The position numbers and the translations under genes were made by a program. Below, piece after piece: positions 18,401 to 25,311 of a DNA stretch of 64,000 nt. This DNA is from Prevotella sp. UBA2742 (lineage in GTDB: Bacteria; Bacteroidota; Bacteroidia; Bacteroidales; Bacteroidaceae): assembly GCA_002353485.1 (NCBI GenBank), contig DEJS01000001.1, positions 67,911-131,910 on the forward strand. The letters are read 5' to 3'. Positions within the stretch are counted from its first letter, which is position 1. Each line of letters opens with the position of its first letter. The notes beneath the pieces were generated by a model. That model ran no database searches, was not told where the DNA came from, and worked only from the letters and a program-made list of their open reading frames with translations.

Positions 18401-19183
18401 GGCGGCGTGGGACGCGTGCTGACGGTGATGCCGTGCCGATGGGTGAACGGCTGGCCCATGCTGGGCGACGAGGAGGGCAGGGTGCCCAAGACGGTGCGCG
18501 CAGTGGTGAGCGGCGAGGAGGAGAAGGGCATCGTAAGGGCTGACGACTTCAGCGGGGAACGGCTGGGAATGCACTGGCAGTGGAATCACAACCCCGTGGA
18601 CGAGGCGTGGAGCCTGACGGAACGCCGCGGGTGGCTGCGACTGAAGACCAGCCGGGTGGTGAACACGCTCTTCCTGGCTCCGAACACGCTGACGCAGCGC
18701 ATGGAGGGTCCGCAGTGCACGGGCAGCATAGTGCTGGACGTCAGCCACATGAAGGACGGCGACTGTGCGGGACTGGCTGCCTTTAACAGCGACACCGGTG
18801 CGCTGGTTGTCCGCAAGCAGGGCCGGAAGACGGTGCTGAGGATGGAGGAGATGAGCGTGCGGCTGTCGGAACGCGACAAGGAGGTGACCGACGTCGAGGA
18901 GAAGGCGGTAGAGAGCGTGGAGCTGACCGGGACACGGGTGTGGCTGAGGATAGACGCCGACTTCAGACCCGGTGAGGGTGGCGGGCGCGACGCTGCTAAC
19001 TTCTACTATAGCGAGGACGGCATGACGTGGACACCGTTAGGTACGCGTGACTATCGGATGCGCTTCGACTGGCAGCGCTTCTTCATGGGGACGAAGTTCG
19101 GTATCTTCTGCTACGCGACGAAGAAGCGCGGCGGATGGGTGGACGTGGACGCCTTTGACTACAGGAAGTCAGTAGTTAAGTAG
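15449..19183 (+). CDS. fused GH31 alpha-xylosidase and GH43 beta-xylosidase
   Basis: A 1,244-residue secreted protein. After the signal peptide come a GH31 N-terminal sandwich, a PA14-like insert (about 190-285) and the GH31 barrel, with the nucleophile Asp in WWQDATEPEND and the acid/base Asp in LWSGDVGNDW. The GH31 part stops abruptly after SFIPVFVR, without the usual C-terminal sandwich domains. A complete GH43 propeller starts at about residue 730 (ENPMLWADVPDPDVIRVGD), followed by a DUF1349-type C-terminal domain (about 1040-1244). Known roles are removal of alpha-xylose (GH31) and of beta-xylose or arabinose (GH43). The join looks like a deletion that fused two neighbouring genes, yet the frame is kept. 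The last four residues (SVVK) are encoded by a short repeat array. The start overlaps the GH43-CBM6 stop (ATGA). Confidence 0.85.
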   Translation: MRKTMITTVLLALWTAAVSQGAPRLVVKKVAHNAVRIQYREDGVQDSLPDWLYVRHDEVEDCGLKVEKDDRRGTVTVRDRRGRVLFRATRHELEGGTATMAFETGADEYLYGLGQFQDGYSNVRGLSRRLTQVNTQISLPMLLSSKGYGVLWNNYGLTEYNPCGHHVALRRLDGAEGEEVVSVTSTEGTRQEVRRRNRFAGTLEVSEAGDYRLLLDVGQKMARRHNLSIDGRTVVELRNVWLPPTASVMVHLEAGRHRLEAELSEGDQPVLYYDRVGQETVFRSPVAQGVDYTVFAGSADEVIATYRELTGRAPLMPAWALGYIHCRERFHSQDEILRTAQRFRREDLPLSMIVQDWQYWGKHGWNAMQFDEDYYPDPKALTDSLHRMGVRLMLSVWSKIDKESAVGRDMLRDGHYIAGTDWIDFFSPDAAQAYWRHFSERLLPLGIDAWWQDATEPENDDLAGRRVNRGRWSGEAVRNVYPLLVNKTVYEGLKAAGREPMILTRSGFPGIQRYGAALWSGDVGNDWETLRRQITAGLGVQAAGVPWWTYDAGGFFRPQDQYTDEAYIERMLRWIETAVYLPLMRVHGYMSNTEPWNYGAEAQRVIAACLKERERLRPYIERCARRVSEEGYTLMRPLVFDFADDEEALRQKYEYMFGPALLISPVTEPGVKEWRTYLPKSEGGWRDYRTGTHYDGGQTVTTRVDRSFIPVFVRESKAEELPYDVYRTLRTGKIENPMLWADVPDPDVIRVGDTFYMVSTTMHLMPGAPVMASKDLKNWETVGYVFDRLTDSPKYDLQGGTAYGRGQWATSLKYHKGRFYALLAPNERGSMGDTYIFTAERAEGPWTLVSRMRHFHDCSLFFDDDDRVYVVYGTGEMMELKEDLSDVKEGTHRRIFEREADERGLLEGSRMIKHNGRYYLLMISHTYAPGRHRREVCYRADSIQGPYEKQVILESDFGGFGHEAQGTIVDSEDGDWYGIIFQDRGGVGRVLTVMPCRWVNGWPMLGDEEGRVPKTVRAVVSGEEEKGIVRADDFSGERLGMHWQWNHNPVDEAWSLTERRGWLRLKTSRVVNTLFLAPNTLTQRMEGPQCTGSIVLDVSHMKDGDCAGLAAFNSDTGALVVRKQGRKTVLRMEEMSVRLSERDKEVTDVEEKAVESVELTGTRVWLRIDADFRPGEGGGRDAANFYYSEDGMTWTPLGTRDYRMRFDWQRFFMGTKFGIFCYATKKRGGWVDVDAFDYRKSVVK

Positions 19184-19294
19184 TTAAGTAGTTAAGCCAA
19201 ATGACTGCGTGGTGGAAAGCGGCTGATAGAAGTAATGGCTTATCTACTGTCCGAAAGGACGAGCGAAGCGATAACTACTTAACTCCTTAACTAC
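19171..19294. repeat. octamer array (TAGTTAAG) with an inverted copy
   Basis: Three TAGTTAAG units (19173-19196) overlap the end of the GH31-GH43 gene, whose stop TAG is inside the array. An inverted copy lies at 19275-19294; the 20-base arms differ at one position and are separated by 78 nt. The same unit family recurs at 58998-59055. It might act as a hairpin at the transcript end, but its role is unknown. Confidence 0.7.
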
Positions 19295-19344
19295 AAAGAA
19301 GTTGAGCGAATGCGAAATTGAATTAGTAACTTATAAACAGATTT

Positions 19345-19815
19345 ATGGAAAAAGAGGAGAAGTACAGGTTGTTGCTGGCGCAGGTGACGTCGCTCGTGGA
19401 GGGCGAGGACGACGAGGTGTCGGTGATGGCGAACGTGAGTGCCGCCATCCATGAGACGATGGGGTTTTTCTGGACGGGCTTCTATGTGGTGAAGCCGGTG
19501 AAGCCGGACGGCGACGGGACGGAGGAGCTGCGGCTGGGCCCGTTTCAGGGGCCGGTGGCGTGTATGCATATAGGCTACGGCCGCGGGGTGTGCGGTACGG
19601 CATGGCAGCGGGCAGAGACGGTAGTAGTGCCCGACGTGGAGGCCTTTCCGGGACATATCGCATGCAGCAGCCTGTCGAGGTCGGAAATCGTGGTGCCCGT
19701 GTTCGACGCCCGTCACAGGGTGAAGGCCGTGCTCGACATTGACAGCAGGGAGATGGGCACCTTCGACGAGGTGGACGCCCGCTGGCTGGAGCAGATAGTG
19801 ACGCTGTTGGCGTAA
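19345..19815 (+). CDS. msrC: free methionine-R-sulfoxide reductase (GAF domain)
   Basis: A 156-residue single GAF-domain protein. Three cysteines stand at the positions used by fRMsr enzymes: in VACMHIGYGRGVCGTAW (two) and GHIACSS (one); the glycine-rich turn and the VLDIDS strand also fit. It reduces free methionine-R-sulfoxide in the cytoplasm with thioredoxin as electron source. It follows the xylan operon after a repeat-filled gap of 160 nt with no clear -7 box, and is convergent with mnmA. Confidence 0.88.
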   Translation: MEKEEKYRLLLAQVTSLVEGEDDEVSVMANVSAAIHETMGFFWTGFYVVKPVKPDGDGTEELRLGPFQGPVACMHIGYGRGVCGTAWQRAETVVVPDVEAFPGHIACSSLSRSEIVVPVFDARHRVKAVLDIDSREMGTFDEVDARWLEQIVTLLA

Positions 19816-19887
19816 GGACGGCAGCGGACCGGAACGGGCCATGCAGGCGGCCGGGACTGGCCAGACAGACGGTCGGAACGGGTCGGG

Positions 19888-21027
19888 CTATAGGGCTATT
19901 TCGCCGGAACCGAAGCAGCGGTGGTGGTCGGCATCGTAGACGACGCAGAACTGTCCGGGGGCTACGCCGTGGATGGGCTGTTCGGAGTGGACCATGTATT
20001 CGCCGTCAGCGAGAGGCTCGATGGTGGCGCGGAAATAGTCGGACGTGTGGCGTATCTTGAAGGTGACGCCGGGTGTGGCCGACAGGGCGAGACACTGGCT
20101 GAGGGGCAGGGTGAGGGCGTGGAAGTCGCGCACCCGGAACTGCTGGCGGTAGGCCGAGGCGGGGTCGTAGCCGTGGGCGACGTAGAGGATGTTGCGCTCG
20201 ATGTCTTTCTGAATGACGAACCACGGTCCGCCGCCGAAACCCAGGCCCTTGCGCTGACCGATGGTGTGGAACCACAGGCCGCGGTGCCGGCCGATGAGCT
20301 TGCCGGTGGCCAGCTCGACGACGTCGCCGGGCTGTTCGCCAAGGTAGCGGCGCAGATAGTCGTTGTAGTTGATCTTGCCTAAGAAGCAGATGCCCTGCGA
20401 GTCGCGGCGGTGGGCAGGGGCGAGGTGCTCACGCTCGGCAATCAGGCGAACCTCGTCCTTCAGCATGTGGCCGATGGGGAAGAGGGCCTTGCGGAGCTGC
20501 CAGTCGTATATCTGGGCCAGGAAGTCGGTCTGGTCTTTCACGGGGTCGGGACTGGTGCAGAGCCAGGTGAGGCTGTCGACCGACGGGTCGCCGACGGTAG
20601 CGGAAGACTGGACGGCGGCAGGAAGGGGCTGCCGCTCTATCTGGGCGTAGTGGCCGGTGGCGATAAGGTCGTAGTCGTGGCCCCGCTTCTGGTCGAAGGC
20701 ACCGAACTTGATGAGGCGGTTGCACATGACATCGGGGTTGGGCGTGAATCCGGCCTTAACCTTTTCCATGGTATAGGTGGTGACTTGGTGCCAGTATTCC
20801 TGATGGCAGTCGATGACTTCCAGGCGGCAGCCGTACTTGTGGCTGACGGCGGTGGCCATCTCAAGGTCTTCCTCGGAGGAACAGTCCCACTCTTCCTCTT
20901 CTTCGGGTCCTATCTTGATGTAGAAGCAGTCGGGGTGCAGTCCCTGGCGTACCAGCTCGTAGAGTACCACGGAGCTGTCGACGCCTCCCGAGAGCAGAAG
21001 GGCTATGCGCTTGTCTTTTAGATTCAT
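19888..21027 (-). CDS. mnmA: tRNA-specific 2-thiouridylase MnmA
   Basis: A 379-residue enzyme that thiolates U34 of Lys, Glu and Gln tRNAs. The PP-loop SGGVDSS is at the N terminus, the first catalytic Cys in PDVMCNRLIKF and the second in DSQGICFLG, followed by the conserved IGQRKG block. Between TGHYA and KDQTDF there is an insert of about 20 residues rich in Ala, Ser and Pro, unusual but in a surface loop. A -7 box ends only 5 nt before the ATG, so the mRNA is probably leaderless. Confidence 0.95.
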   Translation of the reverse strand: MNLKDKRIALLLSGGVDSSVVLYELVRQGLHPDCFYIKIGPEEEEEWDCSSEEDLEMATAVSHKYGCRLEVIDCHQEYWHQVTTYTMEKVKAGFTPNPDVMCNRLIKFGAFDQKRGHDYDLIATGHYAQIERQPLPAAVQSSATVGDPSVDSLTWLCTSPDPVKDQTDFLAQIYDWQLRKALFPIGHMLKDEVRLIAEREHLAPAHRRDSQGICFLGKINYNDYLRRYLGEQPGDVVELATGKLIGRHRGLWFHTIGQRKGLGFGGGPWFVIQKDIERNILYVAHGYDPASAYRQQFRVRDFHALTLPLSQCLALSATPGVTFKIRHTSDYFRATIEPLADGEYMVHSEQPIHGVAPGQFCVVYDADHHRCFGSGEIAL

Positions 21028-21032
21028 GGGTG

Positions 21033-21040
21033 CAAAGTTA
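21033..21040 (-). promoter_or_regulatory. -7 box TAACTTTG directly at the mnmA start
   Basis: Minus-strand TAACTTTG ends 5 nt before the mnmA ATG at 21027. With normal spacing the transcript would begin at or next to the start codon, leaving no room for a ribosome binding site. Confidence 0.55.
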
Positions 21041-21131
21041 CAACATTTTTGGGCATGTGTCGCATGGTTGGCGGGTATTATTTTGTAAAAAGTTGTTAAA
21101 TATGAGGTGGAGTCTATTGTCGTGAGAGGAA

Positions 21132-21339
21132 ATGTTTATATTTTTGCAATATCAAAATGATATCATAATTCGCGAAGGCGGGACGGTAACGGATTATTTA
21201 GGCATTGAGCCCACACTGCGGTCGAGTGCCGACGAAATTAACGAGCAGCCGGTAGTGGATTATCAACGAGGCACTGCGCAAGGCGAAGCGGCTACCTAAG
21301 AAGAAGGAAGGAACCAACAATGGAGAAACAGATGTTTAA
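21132..21339 (+). pseudogene. possible small decayed gene, two frames
   Basis: An ATG at 21132 opens 55 codons with protein-like composition (for example IIIREGGTVTDYLGIEP) to a stop at 21299. Near 21250 another frame takes over with WIINEALRKAKRLPKKKEG and ends at 21339, overlapping the start of the next gene. The pair reads like one short protein with a frameshift. No family was recognised. A TATTTTTG box (21139-21146) lies within its start and may instead be the promoter of the next gene. Confidence 0.3.
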
Positions 21340-21784
21340 AGTGGGACGCACACCAGAGGGCAATGCTTTCGAACTGGCATTTGTCGTGTCGGCCATACTG
21401 GTATGTGTGTATGTCGTGCTTGTTTACCTTCAGGCACCAGAAACTGTTGCAACGCACTTCGGACCGTCGGGCATGCCGGATGCCTACGGACACAAGAGCA
21501 AGATGCTCATTCCTTGTGTAGTGACTTTTATTGTGGCGGTCTGTATGATGGTGGGAGCCTACTTCCCGCATCACATCAATTTGCCTGGCATCGTGACTCC
21601 CAATGTCCGGCAGGTATCATTATCGATACGTATGGTGCGCGTATTGGGCATCCTCATGCTGACACTGACGGCAGCTGTTGCTCACGACACACAGCGGGGC
21701 CATATCCTCATGGTGTTCGTCGTCCTCGCTGCGATGCTAATGGTCTGCGTGGTATTTATCTGTTTGATTTACAAGGCAAAGTGA
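21320..21784 (+). CDS. DUF1648-type small membrane protein
   Basis: A 154-residue integral membrane protein with four hydrophobic segments (about 17-37, 58-80, 102-122 and 128-150). Between the first two is the DUF1648 signature: ETVATHFGPSGMPDAYGHKS, i.e. the HFG...G.pD.yG.K pattern. The family is linked in some bacteria to immunity or signal-receiving membrane proteins (SdpI-like), but no role can be claimed here. It is followed by a 23-bp direct repeat and the RAYT gene. Confidence 0.75.
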   Translation: MEKQMFKVGRTPEGNAFELAFVVSAILVCVYVVLVYLQAPETVATHFGPSGMPDAYGHKSKMLIPCVVTFIVAVCMMVGAYFPHHINLPGIVTPNVRQVSLSIRMVRVLGILMLTLTAAVAHDTQRGHILMVFVVLAAMLMVCVVFICLIYKAK

Positions 21785-21800
21785 TTCGCGAGGGGGCTTC

Positions 21801-21853
21801 TTTATGATGATGCGAACAGACTGGTCTTTTTTTATGATGATGCGAACAGACTG
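21801..21853. repeat. 23-bp direct repeat abutting the RAYT start codon
   Basis: Two identical 23-base copies (21801-21823 and 21831-21853), beginning TTTATGATGATGCGAAC and ending AGACTG, are separated by 7 bases. The second copy ends at the base before the RAYT ATG, so no normal leader remains. It may mark an end of the element or a local duplication. Confidence 0.8.
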
Positions 21854-23071
21854 ATGGAGGGATATTCACATCGCATGGACAGGCGCAGCAACTGCCACCA
21901 TTACAGTTGGCCGGGCGTGTATCACCTTACAATCAAAGTGAATGGCACCCTCTATCAGCCGTTGGGCCGTGTGGTCGGTGATAGCAACGAGGCTGACGGA
22001 AAGCCCAATGCACCAAGGGTGGAATTGTCGGAGACAGGCCGCATGGTGGAGTATGAGCTGACGACCAGCATCAGCAGGCACTATCCGATGGTAGAGGTGC
22101 AGGACCATGTGGTCATGCCGGAGCATTTGCATGCTATCGTGGTGGTGAAGAGGCGCATCGTGACTGCTAACGGGCGCGAGGCGCATTTGGGGCAGGTGAT
22201 AGCCGGCTTTAAGAAAGGCTGTAACCGCCGCTTCTGGGAAATAGAGGAGCGGCGGGGTAAACCCGCCGCCACACGCACCGCCATGCCCGCCGGTGCTGCT
22301 TCTTCACGCGGTGCTGGCGTGTGCCCTGCGGTTTACCCGCAGGGGTATAAGGTCCCCTCGCAAGCAAGTACCGGGCGCCTGCCGCTCTTCGCCCACGGGT
22401 ATGTAGATGTCATGCCCGTTGATGAGAAGCAGCTCGATACCCAGCGGCAGTACATCCGTAACAACCCACGGAGCCGACTGATGCGCACACAAAACCGTAC
22501 GTGGCTGCAGCCACAGCGCAGAGCTATTCCTACGGCCCTCTCCCTGTCGGCACTGAAAGGCTATTTACTGAGGGAATGCCGCCCGTCGCAGACAGTCGCT
22601 CAGGCATGGAATGGTATACAGCCCCGACTGCTGGCTGAAGACGGGCTGGTGGTATGCGACAGCTACGGCAACCGGGAGTTGCTGGCTTGCCGCCTGCTGC
22701 CTGTCGTCTGCCATAGAAAAGACATTCCTCTTTTTGAACGACAGAGACAGTGTTGCCTCCGCGAAGCTGAATGTGGTGCAGTGCTGGTGTCGGCCCGTAT
22801 TGCCAAAGGCGAGCAGGCTATCATGGATGAGGCCGTGTCTCTCCGTTACCCTGTTGTATTAGTGGTAGATAACGGCTTCCCGGAAGTTTATCATCCGTCG
22901 GAGCGGCGTGTGCAGCTGTGTGCTGACAACCGGCTGTTGCTCGTCTCACCGTGGCGATACAGGTACCAGCCGGTTGGCGCCAGCATCGGTGCCGTTGAAT
23001 GTAAGACCATGAATGGTGTCGTGCAGTCTTTGTGCAGGATGAAGGACTCATGGTGGAAGGACTGCTTATAG
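21854..23071 (+). CDS. REP-associated tyrosine transposase (RAYT, Y1 family) with C-terminal extension
   Basis: A 405-residue protein. The first 220 residues form a Y1/IS200-like HUH nuclease: the metal-binding H-x-H is in MPEHLHAIVVV and the likely catalytic Tyr in QRQYIRNNPRS. Such enzymes process REP hairpins. Between the helix with FKKGCNRRFWEIEERRG and GYVDVM is a 45-residue insert encoded by two REP-like hairpins (22249-22344). The last 180 residues are a second domain (VVCDSYGNRELLACRLLP, VLVSARIAKGEQAIMDEAV, RLLLVSPW) that looks Rossmann-like and faintly like DprA/Smf; that is inference. The frame is intact. An in-frame ATG at 21875 is an alternative start. It could be an active or domesticated element. 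Confidence 0.8.
   Translation: MEGYSHRMDRRSNCHHYSWPGVYHLTIKVNGTLYQPLGRVVGDSNEADGKPNAPRVELSETGRMVEYELTTSISRHYPMVEVQDHVVMPEHLHAIVVVKRRIVTANGREAHLGQVIAGFKKGCNRRFWEIEERRGKPAATRTAMPAGAASSRGAGVCPAVYPQGYKVPSQASTGRLPLFAHGYVDVMPVDEKQLDTQRQYIRNNPRSRLMRTQNRTWLQPQRRAIPTALSLSALKGYLLRECRPSQTVAQAWNGIQPRLLAEDGLVVCDSYGNRELLACRLLPVVCHRKDIPLFERQRQCCLREAECGAVLVSARIAKGEQAIMDEAVSLRYPVVLVVDNGFPEVYHPSERRVQLCADNRLLLVSPWRYRYQPVGASIGAVECKTMNGVVQSLCRMKDSWWKDCL
22249..22344. repeat. two inverted REP-like hairpins inside the RAYT gene
   Basis: Hairpin 1 has arms GCGGCGGG (22249-22256) and CCCGCCGC (22262-22269) with loop GTAAA. Hairpin 2 has arms CCCTGCGG (22324-22331) and CCGCAGGG (22337-22344) with loop TTTAC, the complement of GTAAA. 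The two are thus in opposite orientation with about 55 bases between, the layout of a BIME. They are translated in frame. Confidence 0.75.
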
Positions 23072-23150
23072 GTGGATAACTGGTCTGCATAAGGTACTTA
23101 ATTATTCTTAAATATGCAAATAACTGTTTGGCTATTTGGAGCGGAGGGCG

Positions 23151-23158
23151 TATCTTTG
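23151..23158 (+). promoter_or_regulatory. -7 box TATCTTTG for rhamnose mutarotase
   Basis: TATCTTTG, 18 nt before the ATG at 23177. A TTG at 23168 is in frame but less likely as the start. Confidence 0.6.
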
Positions 23159-23176
23159 CGTGACTAATTGAGAAAG

Positions 23177-23563
23177 ATGAAGACAGAAGGATACAGACAA
23201 AAGGAGTATGGGCGACCTGTGAAGAGGTATTGCCAGACGCTGGACCTAAAGGACGACGCGGCGCTGATAGCCCGCTACCGGGAGGCCCATGACAGGATGC
23301 ACTTCTGGCCGGAAATCAAGGCCGGCATCAAGGAGGTGGGCATTCTGGAGATGGAGATATACATTGTGGGCAACAGGTTGTTTATGATTGTGGAGACGGA
23401 CGTGGACTTCGACTGGGACACGGCGATGGCCCGTCTGGCTACACTGCCCAGACAGGAGGAGTGGGAGAGCTACGTGGCGCTGTTTCAGCAGTGCAGGGAG
23501 GGGGCTACGAGCGACGAGAAGTGGCAGCTGATGGAGCGGATGTTCTATCTGTATGAGGACTAA
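23177..23563 (+). CDS. rhaM: L-rhamnose mutarotase
   Basis: A 128-residue protein of the RhaU/RhaM ferredoxin-like family: CQTLDLKDDAALIARYREAH near the start, HFWPEIKAGIKEVGI with the conserved His, and EMEIYIVGNRLFMIVETD. It interconverts the alpha and beta anomers of L-rhamnose and so feeds the isomerase step. It is separate from the rhamnose operon at 41-46 kb and has its own promoter. It converges with rsgA. Confidence 0.88.
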   Translation: MKTEGYRQKEYGRPVKRYCQTLDLKDDAALIARYREAHDRMHFWPEIKAGIKEVGILEMEIYIVGNRLFMIVETDVDFDWDTAMARLATLPRQEEWESYVALFQQCREGATSDEKWQLMERMFYLYED

Positions 23564-23592
23564 CGGGCCTCAGGGCATGATATGCATGAGGG

Positions 23593-24609
23593 CTAATAGG
23601 CCTCGCGGTACTTGTTCTCGTCCTTGTCGTCGAGCATGGAGAGGTAGGACTGGTAGCGGCTCTGGGCAATGTAGTGCTCTTCTACGGCCTTGAGGACGGC
23701 ACAGCCGGGCTCGTGGGTGTGGGTGCAGTTGCTGAAGCGGCACTGCTTGGAGTATTCGAAGATTTCGCGGAAGTAGCTGGTGAGTTCTTCGCGCTCCATG
23801 TCGAAGGTGCCGAAGCCCTTGATGCCCGGGGTGTCGATGAGCCAGGAGGTGACAGTTGAGAGTTCTTTGACCTGAAGGTCTAAGCGAGCGGAGCTCGTGG
23901 GAGAGTTGACAGTTGACAGTTGAGAGTTGACAGGTGACAGTTGAGGGGTGTCGAGGGGGATCATCTCTGAGAAGGTGGTGGTGTGCATGCCGGTCTGGTG
24001 GGCATCGCTGATGTCGGCGACTTTCTGGTTGGCATGGGGCACAAGACGATTGATGAGTGTGGACTTTCCGACGCCGGAGTTGCCGCTGAGCAGGGTGATT
24101 TTGCCCTGGAGCAGGGGCCGCAGGGCATCGACGCCGTCGCCGGTCTCTGCGGAGATGGCATGGCACTGGTAGCCGACGGTCTCGTAGAGCTGTATCATCA
24201 GCTGCTGATAGTGCAGCAGGCCAGGGTCGAGCAGGTCGGTCTTGTTGAATACGAGGACCACGGGCACGCGGTAGGCCTCTGCGGAGGCGAGGAAGCGGTC
24301 GATGAAGGTGGTGGAGGTCTCTGGCTTGCATACGGTGACGACGAGCAGGGCCTGATCGACGTTGGCGGCCAGAATATGACTCTGCTTGGACAGGTTGATG
24401 CTTTTACGGATGATGTAGTTGCGGCGGTCCTCGATGCCGGTTATCCAGCCGCTTTCGCCTATGGTGACACGGTCGCCTACGGCAACAGGATTGGTAGAGC
24501 GGATGCCGCGGAGCCGGAAGTTGCCTTTTATCTTATAATCGGCAGTCAGTCCATCGTCGGTGAGGACGGTGTACCAACTGCCGGTGTTCTTGATGACGAG
24601 TCCTTTCAC
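23593..24609 (-). CDS. rsgA: ribosome biogenesis GTPase RsgA with repeat-derived insert
   Basis: A 338-residue circularly permuted GTPase that helps mature the 30S subunit. It has an OB-fold N terminus, then G4 NKTD, G1 GNSGVGKST, G3 DTPG and a C-terminal zinc site (Cys/His around CRFSNCTHTHEPGCAV). Between HTTTFSEM and the G3 motif, where relatives have a short stretch, are about 33 extra residues (about 222-254, e.g. TPQLSPVNSQLSTVNS). They are encoded by a 7-bp repeat array; the insert keeps the frame and sits in the switch-region loop. It is cotranscribed with frr (4-nt gap). Confidence 0.93.
   Translation of the reverse strand: MKGLVIKNTGSWYTVLTDDGLTADYKIKGNFRLRGIRSTNPVAVGDRVTIGESGWITGIEDRRNYIIRKSINLSKQSHILAANVDQALLVVTVCKPETSTTFIDRFLASAEAYRVPVVLVFNKTDLLDPGLLHYQQLMIQLYETVGYQCHAISAETGDGVDALRPLLQGKITLLSGNSGVGKSTLINRLVPHANQKVADISDAHQTGMHTTTFSEMIPLDTPQLSPVNSQLSTVNSPTSSARLDLQVKELSTVTSWLIDTPGIKGFGTFDMEREELTSYFREIFEYSKQCRFSNCTHTHEPGCAVLKAVEEHYIAQSRYQSYLSMLDDKDENKYREAY
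23851..23946. repeat. heptamer (AGTTGAC/AGTTGAG) array inside rsgA
   Basis: Short AGTTGAG/AGTTGAC units occur at 23854-23864 and again as about six phased units at 23903-23945. Between them is a segment of about 36 bases containing GAGCGGAGCTC. Related units occur in the intergenic stretch at 37115-37138. Here they are translated as part of RsgA. Confidence 0.7.
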
Positions 24610-24613
24610 AGGC

Positions 24614-25174
24614 CTATACCGTCATAATTTCCTTGTTCTTGGCCTCCATCAGCTCGTCAAGTTTCTTGATGTACTTGTCGTGCAGCTTCTGAAGCTCGAG
24701 CTCGGCGTCCTTCTCGTTGTCCTCGGAAAGACCGTCCTTGATGGCTTTCTTCAGCTTGTCCTTGACGTCGGCACGCACGTTGCGGACTTCGACCTTGGCT
24801 TTTTCGGCTATTTTGTTGCACTGTTTCACCAGGTCGCGACGGCGCTCCTCGGTGGGCTGGGGAATGCCCAGACGGATGATTTCGCCGTTGTTCTCGGGGG
24901 TGATGCCCACGTCGGAGTCCATGATGGCCTTCTCGATGTCGCGGATCATCTTCTTGTCCCAAGGCTTGATGGCTATGGTACGGGCATCGGGGGTTGACAC
25001 GTTGGCTACTTGGTTCAGGGGAACCTTCTGGCCATAGGATTCTACTCTTACGCCGCTGAGAATGGCCACGTTGGCGCGTCCGGCACGTACGCGGCTCAGT
25101 TCTTCCTCAAGGAACATGGCTGCCATCTCCATGCGCTCTTCGGCAGAGGATAAAGTCTGTTTTACGTCAATCAT
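24614..25174 (-). CDS. frr: ribosome recycling factor
   Basis: A 186-residue protein of the usual RRF length, all-helical domain I plus domain II, with family landmarks LSRVRAGRAN, NVSTPDARTI, GITPENNGEIIRL and QPTEERRRDLV. Together with EF-G it splits the post-termination ribosome. It is first of the frr-rsgA operon, with a -7 box at 25210-25203. Confidence 0.97.
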   Translation of the reverse strand: MIDVKQTLSSAEERMEMAAMFLEEELSRVRAGRANVAILSGVRVESYGQKVPLNQVANVSTPDARTIAIKPWDKKMIRDIEKAIMDSDVGITPENNGEIIRLGIPQPTEERRRDLVKQCNKIAEKAKVEVRNVRADVKDKLKKAIKDGLSEDNEKDAELELQKLHDKYIKKLDELMEAKNKEIMTV

Positions 25175-25202
25175 AAATAGAATATGTTACGGTTTCTTGT
25201 TG

Positions 25203-25210
25203 CAAAGATA
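25203..25210 (-). promoter_or_regulatory. -7 box TATCTTTG for frr-rsgA
   Basis: Minus-strand TATCTTTG about 28 nt upstream of the frr ATG at 25174. Confidence 0.6.
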
Positions 25211-25272
25211 CGAATAAGTGTGTAAAACGCAAAATAATTTCAGAAAAATTTGGAGAATGTTTTATTTTTGCC

Positions 25273-25280
25273 TATCTTTG
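25273..25280 (+). promoter_or_regulatory. -7 box TATCTTTG for the four-kinase operon
   Basis: TATCTTTG, 31 nt before the ATG at 25312. No other good promoter box was seen between the four kinase genes, whose gaps are 18, 5 and 28 nt. Confidence 0.6.
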
Positions 25281-25311
25281 TAGGCAGTAAGATATTAACT
25301 AAGCCTAATCT

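Noticed and set aside
15068..18748. A minus-strand open frame of over 1,200 codons across the GH43 and GH31-GH43 genes
   Set aside because: It is His/Arg/Val/Leu-rich antisense sequence with no domain or start context. The plus-strand frames have clear catalytic motifs and signal peptides.
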